From the NCBI GenBank assembly GCA_944324965.1, contig CALUYH010000010.1:1-45167 (forward strand): a stretch of DNA of 45,167 nt, read 5' to 3'. The number at the start of each line of letters is the position of its first letter. The first letter of the stretch is position 1. The position numbers were made by a program, and so were the translations under genes. The notes beneath the pieces are model-generated. The model worked only from the letters and a program-made list of their open reading frames with translations. It made no database searches and was not told the origin of the DNA. Source of the stretch: Candidatus Avelusimicrobium gallinaceum. Lineage in GTDB: Bacteria; Elusimicrobiota; Elusimicrobia; Elusimicrobiales; Elusimicrobiaceae. Shown here piece after piece: positions 1 to 6,178 of the stretch.

Positions 1-38
1 CTTGCGCACCGGGGGATAAATTTGCTCTTTCAGCGCTT

Positions 39-575
39 TTACTTCACGGCATTATAACCGGCTTCCAGTGCTTTTTTGTTCAGCTCCAGCATTTCCGGTT
101 TGGCGCGTTTGTACACCTTCTTCATCGCGTGCTCCACACTTTGCAGCGTGACGGCACCCGTTTTTTTGATAAACGCACCCAACGCCACCAAGTTGGCAAT
201 GCGGTCCATGCCCAATTCTTCCGCAATTTTGTTGCACGGCACGCACACGACATTGATATCGGTGCGGGTCGGGCGGGAGTTGATGAGCGAGCTGTTGATA
301 ATCATCAGCCCGCCTTTTTTAAGTAGCGGCTCAAACTTGGGCAAGGAAGGCTCGTTCATAATAATCACCGTATCGGGCAGCGACACAATAGGCGTGTACA
401 CTTCGCCGTCGGTCACCACGACCGAGCAGTTGGCTGTACCGCCGCGCATTTCGGGCCCGTACGAAGGCAGCCAGCTGGCGTTTTTCTTGTCTTCCACCCC
501 AGCCTGTGCCAGCAAAATACCGGCGGAAATAACACCCTGCCCGCCGAAACCGGCAATCCGGATACCTTGATACAT
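39..575 (-). CDS. vorC: 2-oxoacid:ferredoxin oxidoreductase, gamma subunit
   Basis: Gamma subunit of a four-subunit ferredoxin-dependent 2-oxoacid oxidoreductase, a cytoplasmic enzyme that oxidatively decarboxylates 2-oxoacids to acyl-CoA. The 178-residue product has the family's N-terminal glycine-rich motif GFGGQGV (residues 9-15), followed by the typical SYGPEMRGG segment that contacts the catalytic core. Length is normal for a stand-alone gamma chain. Its ATG overlaps the beta-subunit TAA by one base, so the two are translationally coupled. It is the last gene of the ferredoxin-alpha-beta-gamma operon visible here. Vor and Kor gamma chains are hard to separate by eye; the symbol follows the alpha chain. 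Confidence 0.88.
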   Translation of the reverse strand: MYQGIRIAGFGGQGVISAGILLAQAGVEDKKNASWLPSYGPEMRGGTANCSVVVTDGEVYTPIVSLPDTVIIMNEPSLPKFEPLLKKGGLMIINSSLINSRPTRTDINVVCVPCNKIAEELGMDRIANLVALGAFIKKTGAVTLQSVEHAMKKVYKRAKPEMLELNKKALEAGYNAVK

Positions 576-1318
576 TAGTTGCCTCCCTCGTCTTTAAAGA
601 CGCCCAGCGGATATTGCGGCATCATTTTGGTCCGCACAAACTCCAACGCCTGCGGCACGCTGGCATACCAGTTGGTGGGGCACTGCGAAAGCACTTCCAC
701 CATAGAAAACCCGATGCCTTTCACTTGGTTTTCAAACGCTTTTTTGATGGCTTTTTTGGCCTTCATCACGTTCTGGGGCGAATCCACCGCCACGCGTTCC
801 AAATACTTGGCGCCGGTAATCTGCGCGAGCATTTCGCACATATTAATCGGCCAGCCCTGCAGTTTGGGGTCGCGCCCTTTGGGGGCCGTGGTGGCCACTT
901 GGCCGACCAGCGTGGTCGGGGCCATTTGGCCGCCGGTCATACCGTAAATGGCGTTATTGATAAAAATAACGGTAATGTGTTCGCTGCGCACGGCGGCGTG
1001 CACAATTTCCGCCATACCGATGGAAGCCAAGTCGCCGTCGCCCTGGTAGGAAAACACAATGGCGTCCGGTTTGGAGCGTTTGATGCCCGTGGCAATGGCC
1101 GGGCCGCGTCCGTGCGCGCCCTGCACCATATCGCACGCAAAGTACGAGTCCGCAAACACGGCACAGCCCACCGGGGCCACGCCGATGACGCGGTCCGCGA
1201 TGTTCAGTTCGTCAATGGCTTCGCCCATCAAGCGGTGCACGATACCGTGCCCGCAGCCGGGGCAATAGTGCATAGGTAAATCGGTTAAACTGGCGGGTTT
1301 TTTGGCGATAATCGTCAT
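575..1318 (-). CDS. vorA: 2-oxoacid:ferredoxin oxidoreductase, beta (TPP-binding) subunit
   Basis: Thiamine-pyrophosphate-binding beta chain of the 2-oxoacid:ferredoxin oxidoreductase. From the chosen ATG the protein has 247 residues: CPGCGHG near residue 19 (cluster-associated cysteines and substrate pocket), GDGDLASIG near 93 (the TPP/Mg motif) and NNAIYGMTGGQM near 121. An upstream in-frame extension to 1375 exists, but it runs back into the alpha gene; MTIIAKKP at 1318 starts two bases after the alpha stop and is the natural start. The reaction releases CO2 and passes two electrons to ferredoxin. Substrate (branched-chain 2-oxoacid versus 2-oxoglutarate) is inferred from the alpha chain. 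Confidence 0.9.
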   Translation of the reverse strand: MTIIAKKPASLTDLPMHYCPGCGHGIVHRLMGEAIDELNIADRVIGVAPVGCAVFADSYFACDMVQGAHGRGPAIATGIKRSKPDAIVFSYQGDGDLASIGMAEIVHAAVRSEHITVIFINNAIYGMTGGQMAPTTLVGQVATTAPKGRDPKLQGWPINMCEMLAQITGAKYLERVAVDSPQNVMKAKKAIKKAFENQVKGIGFSMVEVLSQCPTNWYASVPQALEFVRTKMMPQYPLGVFKDEGGN

Positions 1319-1320
1319 AC

Positions 1321-2484
1321 TTATTTGCCTCCCTTCAAATCGCCCTGCATTCCGAGCGACGTGTCGCGCTTGCATTCATACGTAAATCCCGCAGCGTGTT
1401 CCTGCAAATCAAACAGCCCTTCTTTGCCGCCGTTTAAAATGGAGCGAACCGCGGTAAGAATGGTGTGCCCGTCCGGCTGACCGCCGGCAGGGTAAGCGTT
1501 TAAATAAACGGGCGTTTTGCCGTTTACCGCCAGCTTGACGTCCTGCACCAGCTGGCCCAAGCTCTGTTCCACCGTCAGCACTGCCTTGGCTTTGGCAGCC
1601 AGTTCCGCCAAGCGTTTGGACGGGAAAGGCCACAGCGTAATCGGGCGGAAAAGGCCCACTTTCAGGCCTTCTTCCTTGGCGCGGTTGACGGCTTCCAGGC
1701 ACGCGCGGGACGAAAGCCCGTACGCCACCAGCAGCACGTCGCAGCCTTCGGCGTCGCGTTCTTCCCAGCGGGCTTCGGTTTTTTCAATCAGCCCGTAGCG
1801 TTTGGCGCGTTCCACCACGTCGGCAATCAAATTGTCCCCTTTGTAGGAAAACACATTGTTTTTCTTGCGGCCGTTTTTGTGGATGTCCACCGCCCAGTCA
1901 AATTTGCCCAGTTTGTTGGGGTCAATGGGGTCAAAGTTAAAGGACATGCTTTCCATCATCTGCCCCAAAATACCGTCGGCCAAAATCATACATGGCATGC
2001 GGTATTTTTCGGCCAGTTCAAAACCCAGTTTCGGGAAATTGCCCAGTTCTTCCACCGAGTTCGGCGCCAACACGATGACGTGATAGTCCCCGTTGCCGCC
2101 GCCGCGGGTGGCCTGGAAATAGTCCCCCTGCGAACCGGAAATGCTGCCCAAGCCCGGGCCGCCGCGCATTACGTTTACAATCAGGCACGGTAAATCGGCG
2201 CTGGCCAAATAGGTAATGCCTTCCTGCTTTAAGCTGATACCCGGCGAAGAAGAAGACGTCATGCTGCGCGTACCCGTAGACGCCGCCCCATACACCATAT
2301 TGATGGCGGCAATTTCGCTTTCGGCTTGGACAAACGCCCCGCCGGCATCGGCCATATGGGCGGACATATATTCCGGCACTTCGTTTTGCGGAGTAATCGG
2401 ATAACCGGCAAAAAAGCGCGCCCCGGCGCGGATGGCGCCTTCGGCCAAGGCTTCGTTGCCTTTTCTTAATGTTTTTTCGGTCAT
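1321..2484 (-). CDS. vorB: 2-oxoacid:ferredoxin oxidoreductase, alpha subunit (VorB-like)
   Basis: Alpha chain (387 residues) holding the pyrimidine-binding domain I and the C-terminal transketolase-like domain II. Visible motifs are GYPITPQNE near residue 27, FVQAESEIAAINM near 51, SSSSPGISL near 77 and VMRGGPGLG soon after. This pattern is the one I associate with 3-methyl-2-oxobutanoate dehydrogenase subunit VorB, so 2-ketoisovalerate and other branched-chain 2-oxoacids are the likely substrates. 2-Oxoglutarate (KorA) is the main alternative, since both share gene order and length. It lies 16 bases after the ferredoxin gene and two bases before the beta gene. Confidence 0.88.
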   Translation of the reverse strand: MTEKTLRKGNEALAEGAIRAGARFFAGYPITPQNEVPEYMSAHMADAGGAFVQAESEIAAINMVYGAASTGTRSMTSSSSPGISLKQEGITYLASADLPCLIVNVMRGGPGLGSISGSQGDYFQATRGGGNGDYHVIVLAPNSVEELGNFPKLGFELAEKYRMPCMILADGILGQMMESMSFNFDPIDPNKLGKFDWAVDIHKNGRKKNNVFSYKGDNLIADVVERAKRYGLIEKTEARWEERDAEGCDVLLVAYGLSSRACLEAVNRAKEEGLKVGLFRPITLWPFPSKRLAELAAKAKAVLTVEQSLGQLVQDVKLAVNGKTPVYLNAYPAGGQPDGHTILTAVRSILNGGKEGLFDLQEHAAGFTYECKRDTSLGMQGDLKGGK

Positions 2485-2500
2485 GATAAAATCCTCAAAT

Positions 2501-2707
2501 TTAGTCTTTAATTACCGTGATGGCGATATCGGGGCACATCATATAGCACATCGCGCATCCGATGCAGTTTTCGGGATGTTCCATCGTCGCGGGGAAATAC
2601 CCTTTCTTGCTGATGGTTTTGGATTTGCCCAAGCATTTTTTAGGGCAAGCGTTGACGCACAGGTAACAGGCTTTGCACTTGTTGGCGTCCACTTCTATTC
2701 TTGGCAT
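2501..2707 (-). CDS. vorD: 2[4Fe-4S] ferredoxin-like delta subunit of the 2-oxoacid oxidoreductase
   Basis: A 68-residue bacterial-type dicluster ferredoxin, first gene of the operon and the electron-transfer subunit of the complex. Cluster one uses C11, C14, C17 and C21 (CxxCxxCxxxCP); cluster two uses C48, C51, C54 and C58. An extra C25 follows the first motif. The start is fixed by an AGGAG Shine-Dalgarno about six bases upstream of the ATG. Separate small delta chains are usual in Vor and Kor enzymes, which agrees with the downstream alpha, beta and gamma genes. Confidence 0.9.
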   Translation of the reverse strand: MPRIEVDANKCKACYLCVNACPKKCLGKSKTISKKGYFPATMEHPENCIGCAMCYMMCPDIAITVIKD

Positions 2708-2754
2708 AATTCTCCTGTGGGTCCGGGGGTTTTACCGGAAAAACCCATACATAA

Positions 2755-2784
2755 AGTATATTTCTTTTACACGTCAAAACGCAA
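2755..2784 (-). promoter_or_regulatory. Candidate promoter of the vor operon
   Basis: On the minus strand a -35-like TTGCGT (2784-2779) and a -10-like TATACT (2760-2755) are separated by 18 bases. The predicted leader of about 40 nt contains a GGGTTTT/AAAACCC stem (2727-2746) and then the AGGAG site. The promoter is back to back with the msrC promoter. Assignment is by eye only. Confidence 0.4.
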
Positions 2785-2797
2785 TCTTTCTGAACGG

Positions 2798-2816
2798 TTT
2801 TTTATACAATGTTTGT
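2798..2816 (+). promoter_or_regulatory. Leaderless-type promoter of msrC
   Basis: T6, one A, then TACAAT (2805-2810), six bases (GTTTGT) and the ATG at 2817. With a -10 box this close, transcription should begin at the A of the start codon. No Shine-Dalgarno fits in the remaining space and no good -35 box is visible at 17 bases. The same geometry recurs at 14298-14317 and 45048-45029. Confidence 0.55.
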
Positions 2817-3287
2817 ATGACCCTATCTAACATAACCCCTTTCCCGTCCGATTTATTGCCCCAGCTGCGGGCGTTGCTGTCCGTTACGCGCGACCCGGTG
2901 GCCAATATGGCCAACACCGCGGCCCTGCTGTATCACGCCCTGCCGCAGCTCAACTGGGCCGGGTTTTACGTACTTAAAAACGATACGCTGGTGTTGGGGC
3001 CCTTTCAGGGCAAACCCGCCTGCGTGCTGATTGCGCCGGGCAAAGGCGTCTGCGGGACGGCCGCCGCCACCCGCCAAACCCAACGGGTGCCCGACGTGCA
3101 CGCTTTTGCGGGGCACATCGCGTGCGACAGTGCCTCCAACAGCGAAATTGTGGTGCCGGTGCTGCACCAAGGGGCCGTGTGGGGTGTGCTGGATGTAGAT
3201 TCCCCCGTTTTAAACCGCTTTACCGAAGAAGACCGGCAATTGTTGGAACAAGTGGTGCAAATCTTTGCCGAGCAGAGCGATTTATAG
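2817..3287 (+). CDS. msrC: Free methionine-(R)-sulfoxide reductase (GAF domain)
   Basis: A 156-residue single-GAF-domain protein. It matches the free methionine-(R)-sulfoxide reductase family, which reduces free Met-R-O in the cytoplasm with thioredoxin-type reductants. Three cysteines, C69, C79 and C103, have the same 10 and 24 residue spacing as E. coli C84, C94 and C118. They sit in GKGVCGTA and GHIACDSAS, with EIVVPV following. An upstream in-frame ATG (2673) lies inside the divergent ferredoxin gene and was rejected; MTLSNITPF is preferred. There is no ribosome binding site and the start lies six bases after a -10 box, suggesting a leaderless mRNA. The gene is divergent from the oxygen-sensitive Vor operon. 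Confidence 0.9.
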   Translation: MTLSNITPFPSDLLPQLRALLSVTRDPVANMANTAALLYHALPQLNWAGFYVLKNDTLVLGPFQGKPACVLIAPGKGVCGTAAATRQTQRVPDVHAFAGHIACDSASNSEIVVPVLHQGAVWGVLDVDSPVLNRFTEEDRQLLEQVVQIFAEQSDL

Positions 3288-3336
3288 CAAAAAAACGCGC
3301 CCAAAAAGGCTTTCCTCCGACGGAAATTAATTTTGA

Positions 3337-3365
3337 TTGAAGAAGGTTTTGAAATTTTGTATTAT
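3337..3365 (+). promoter_or_regulatory. Candidate promoter of tRNA-Phe
   Basis: TTGAAG (3337-3342), a 17-base spacer and TATTAT (3360-3365) place a start near 3372, five bases before the mature tRNA. The region is AT-rich compared with its surroundings. Confidence 0.45.
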
Positions 3366-3376
3366 ATTTAGGTAAT

Positions 3377-3448
3377 GCCGAGGTAGCTCAGTGGTAGAGC
3401 ACCGGTCTGAAAAACCGGGTGTCGACAGTTCGATCCTGTCCCTCGGCA
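3377..3448 (+). tRNA. tRNA-Phe (anticodon GAA)
   Basis: Complete cloverleaf. The acceptor stem GCCGAGG (3377-3383) pairs with CCTCGGC (3441-3447), with discriminator A at 3448. The D arm is GCTC/GAGC. The anticodon stem CCGGT/ACCGG encloses the loop CTGAAAA, giving anticodon GAA (3409-3411). The T arm is GACAG/CTGTC with loop TTCGATC. The variable loop is five bases and CCA is not encoded. Confidence 0.96.
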
Positions 3449-3471
3449 TTTCTTTATGAATTTACCCCAAT

Positions 3472-3502
3472 AAAAAACCCCGCTTTTTAAGCGGGGTTTT
3501 TT
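3472..3502. terminator. Bidirectional intrinsic terminator
   Basis: Stem CCCCGC/GCGGGG (3478-3483 with 3491-3496), loop TTTTTAA, flanked by A6 and T6. It can end both the tRNA-Phe transcript (plus) and the secreted-protein gene 3516-4199 (minus). Confidence 0.85.
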
Positions 3503-3515
3503 GGTTATACGCGGG

Positions 3516-4199
3516 TTAAAACTTGAGCGAACCCACCAAGGATTTTTTGACGTACGCGCGGGCCATTTTTTGGTATTGGGCCGTTAAATTGGCCGTGGCA
3601 TACAACGACAGGTTTTCGTAAAACCGCGTTAAATTGCCGCCTTTGTAAACAATGGACAGCTGTTGCTTTTCCGACTTGGAAAAAGCCGCGCAGGAAGGAT
3701 TGGCGTTGTAGCTTTTTAAGTACACCAAATAATACATCATCAATTCTTCCAAATCTTCGTGCTGTTTAAACAGTTTCGTCAAAAACGCGTCCGACAGCGT
3801 CGCCGCATTATCCGGGTACAATTTCAAAAATTCCAACAACAACTTGGGATGGCGGGCCATTTTTTTCAGGTTTTCGGCCGGCAGGCGGTTAAACGTAACA
3901 TACGGCACATTTTTGGCTTTTTGCAGTTCGCGGCGCAACTCTTGGCGGAATTGGGATACTTCTTTTTTGCGTAAATCAAAATACTTGGAATACAGTTCTT
4001 TGCGGATATCGCGGGCTTTTTCTTCTTTCATCATACCCAAAAAACGCGGGGCGAGGGAATGTTCTTGGCTCCAGGACAGGAGTTCTTGGCGTTCTTTGAG
4101 CAACTGCTTATATTCGTTTTGGCGGGTGGAAGAAGTTTGGGCAAATACGGCGGGGAAAGTCAAAAGTAAGGCAAGTAAGGCAAACAAACTTTTACGCAT
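3516..4199 (-). CDS. Secreted alpha-helical protein of unknown function
   Basis: I do not recognise a family. The 227-residue product begins with a clear signal peptide (MRKSLFALLALLL, then a cut after AVFAQ around residue 21). The mature part is lysine/arginine/glutamine-rich, strongly helical and probably coiled-coil in its first half (long runs of KELY, KEVSQFRQEL and RELQKAK type). A single cysteine and several tyrosine-rich helices follow. It is monocistronic, with a GGAGG site before the ATG, its own promoter (4236-4264) and a shared terminator. A periplasmic location is inferred. Confidence 0.75.
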   Translation of the reverse strand: MRKSLFALLALLLTFPAVFAQTSSTRQNEYKQLLKERQELLSWSQEHSLAPRFLGMMKEEKARDIRKELYSKYFDLRKKEVSQFRQELRRELQKAKNVPYVTFNRLPAENLKKMARHPKLLLEFLKLYPDNAATLSDAFLTKLFKQHEDLEELMMYYLVYLKSYNANPSCAAFSKSEKQQLSIVYKGGNLTRFYENLSLYATANLTAQYQKMARAYVKKSLVGSLKF

Positions 4200-4235
4200 A
4201 AACGGCCTCCGATAATAAAAATGTCGCTTTTTCTC

Positions 4236-4264
4236 ATTATGCCAAAAATCCTATGCAAACACAA
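4236..4264 (-). promoter_or_regulatory. Candidate promoter of the secreted helical protein gene
   Basis: Minus-strand TTGTGT (4264-4259), a 17-base spacer and CATAAT (4241-4236), about 35 bases upstream of the start codon. Confidence 0.5.
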
Positions 4265-4360
4265 GAATTTTTTAAAACGTGCCCCGCACAAGAAAAACGG
4301 ACCGTTTGCATGCGGGGAAAAAAGGGAAAGATGACCGGTTTGCACCCCGCACAGACAACA

Positions 4361-4386
4361 AAAACCCCGGGTTTCCCCGGGGTTTT
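4361..4386. terminator. Intrinsic terminator after the RlmI-type gene
   Basis: Stem CCCCGGG/CCCGGGG (4365-4371 with 4376-4382), loop TTTC, with A4 before and T4 after. On the minus strand it is followed by a T run, so it ends the gcv-to-rlmI gene string. Confidence 0.8.
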
Positions 4387-4403
4387 AAAAATACGTTATG
4401 CTT

Positions 4404-5576
4404 TTACCGTACCTGAATCAGCGCAAAGTGCAGATATTCCGTTTCCGGCATACCAATCAGCACGGGGTGGTCTTTGGCCTGGCCGCGCAGTTCCACCAGC
4501 ACGGCTTTGCGCCCGGCCTTGCTGACGCCTTGGCGGATGATGTCCACAAACAGTTCGCGCGAAATATGGTGCGAGCACGTGGAAAACGCCAAATACCCGC
4601 CGGGTTTTATGCCTTCTAAAGCCATTTTGACCAGTTTTACATACAGCCCCACCGCCTGCGGCAGCGCCTTGCGGCTTTTTACAAAAGCGGGCGGGTCCAA
4701 CAGCACCATATCGGGCTGGTCGGGCAGTTCGCCTTTTTTCATGGCGGACAACAGCCTTTCGGCGTCGTCGCGGTGGAAAACCACCGTGTCCGACACGCCG
4801 TTTAATTCGGCGTTTTTCTTGGCCCATTCCACCGCCGCGGCCGAGGAATCGCACCCCCACACCTGGCTGGCACCGGCCAAGGCGGCCGTAATGCCGAAGG
4901 AACCGATGTAGCAGTACAAATCCAGCACGAGTTTTTCTTTAAAATAGGGTTTTAAAAATTCGCGGTTTTCGCGCTGGTCAAAATAAAAACCCGTTTTCTG
5001 CCCGCCGCGCAGCGGCACGATGTATTTAACCTTATTTTCTTCTATTTCCACGGTTTCGGGCACTTCGCCGATGATTTCCGGCGTGTTGGTCAGCCCTTCC
5101 AGTGCGCGGAAGGAGCTGTCGTTTTTATAATAAATGCCTTTGGGTTTAAAAATTTTCTGGCAGGCTTGGGTAATTTCGGGTTTGAGTTTTTCCATCCCGG
5201 CGGTCAACACGTCCACCACCAACACGTCGCCGTAGCGGTCAATCACCAGGCCGGGCATATTGTCGGCCTCGCCGTAGCACATACGGCCGTATTTACGTAC
5301 GCCGATTTCTTTGCGGTAGGAATAGGCGTTGTCTATATTTTCAAACACAAAATCTTTGGGCAAATCGCCTTCGCCTTTTTGAATGAGCCGTACGGAAATT
5401 AAGCTGTGCGGGTTGAAATATCCTACCCCCACCTGTTTGCCTTCGTGGTTCACCACGCGGGCCAGCGTGCCGGGTTCAATAGACGTATCCAATCCGTCAA
5501 TTTCGTTGGAAAATACCCACCAGTGTCCGGCCTGGAGGCGCCGTTCTTCTTTTGCTTTGAGTTTAATTTCTATCAT
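4404..5576 (-). CDS. rlmI: RlmI-type 23S rRNA (cytosine-C5) methyltransferase
   Basis: Class I SAM-dependent RNA methyltransferase of the RlmI/YccW family, which makes m5C in 23S rRNA. The 390-residue protein has an N-terminal PUA domain (about residues 1-75, with HWWVFSNEI), a central EEHEE-like linker and a C-terminal Rossmann domain. Motif I is DLYCYIGSFG, motif IV is LLDPPAFVKS, and the catalytic cysteine motif is FSTCSHHIS. The length matches the family. The start is supported by AAGGAT upstream of the ATG. It is the last gene of the run, 17 bases after pyrE. The symbol is by family; the target base is not proven. Confidence 0.85.
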   Translation of the reverse strand: MIEIKLKAKEERRLQAGHWWVFSNEIDGLDTSIEPGTLARVVNHEGKQVGVGYFNPHSLISVRLIQKGEGDLPKDFVFENIDNAYSYRKEIGVRKYGRMCYGEADNMPGLVIDRYGDVLVVDVLTAGMEKLKPEITQACQKIFKPKGIYYKNDSSFRALEGLTNTPEIIGEVPETVEIEENKVKYIVPLRGGQKTGFYFDQRENREFLKPYFKEKLVLDLYCYIGSFGITAALAGASQVWGCDSSAAAVEWAKKNAELNGVSDTVVFHRDDAERLLSAMKKGELPDQPDMVLLDPPAFVKSRKALPQAVGLYVKLVKMALEGIKPGGYLAFSTCSHHISRELFVDIIRQGVSKAGRKAVLVELRGQAKDHPVLIGMPETEYLHFALIQVR

Positions 5577-5593
5577 ACGGTTTATCCTTGTTT

Positions 5594-6178
5594 TTAATTG
5601 CCCTTGCCCGTTTCTTCCAATTTGGAGAACGGAATTTTAGCGGCGCAGAGCGGGCACTCTTTCGCCGAGAAGGTCTGCATCGGGTACGACAACAACGCCC
5701 GCAGCGGCACCGCCAGCGGTAAGTACCCCATGGAGCGGTCCACAATCACCCCGACGCCAATCACGTTTCCGCCCAGCTTGCTCACGAGTTCTATGGCCTT
5801 GTTGATTTTACGGCCGGAAACAGCTACGTCGTCCACAATCAGGACGTCTTCGCCTTCTTTAATTAAAAAATTGTGTTTCAGCACCATTTCGCCGTTATCG
5901 TCGCGCGAGGCAAAAATGGCGCGCACGCCGCGCGCACGCGCGACTTCCTGCGCCAACACCGAGTTGGACGGCGTAAGCGCCATCACCACATCGGCTTTCT
6001 TAGTGAATTTATCCGACAGGGCCCCCGCAATCCGCTGGGCCAAATTCGGGTGCTGCATCAAAAGCGAGGTTTGGATATACGTCTGGCTGTGAAAGCCCGA
6101 AGGCATTACAAAGTGTCCTTCTAAAATAGCCCCGTGTTCTTGCAGGAGGCACAGCACGTCCATATTATTTCTTGGCAT
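5594..6178 (-). CDS. pyrE: Orotate phosphoribosyltransferase
   Basis: Transfers phosphoribose from PRPP to orotate to form OMP in pyrimidine synthesis. The 194-residue protein has GHFVMPSGFHS near residue 21 (orotate loop, Thermus-like subtype) and the PRPP-binding signature VLIVDDVAVSG at 112-122. A basic catalytic-loop region (RDDNGEMVLKH) precedes it. The C-terminus carries a CPLC pair (C175, C178), which hints at a small metal site and is not part of the classic E. coli enzyme. The start overlaps the AsmA-like gene by 14 bases, and GGAG lies just before the ATG. Confidence 0.85.
   Translation of the reverse strand: MPRNNMDVLCLLQEHGAILEGHFVMPSGFHSQTYIQTSLLMQHPNLAQRIAGALSDKFTKKADVVMALTPSNSVLAQEVARARGVRAIFASRDDNGEMVLKHNFLIKEGEDVLIVDDVAVSGRKINKAIELVSKLGGNVIGVGVIVDRSMGYLPLAVPLRALLSYPMQTFSAKECPLCAAKIPFSKLEETGKGN

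Noticed and set aside
1..38. Another gene following vorC on the minus strand
   Set aside because: Only 38 bases remain; one frame stays open but no start codon or recognisable motif is visible.
2673..2816. Longer msrC start at 2673
   Set aside because: It overlaps the divergent ferredoxin gene and adds residues not found in the family.
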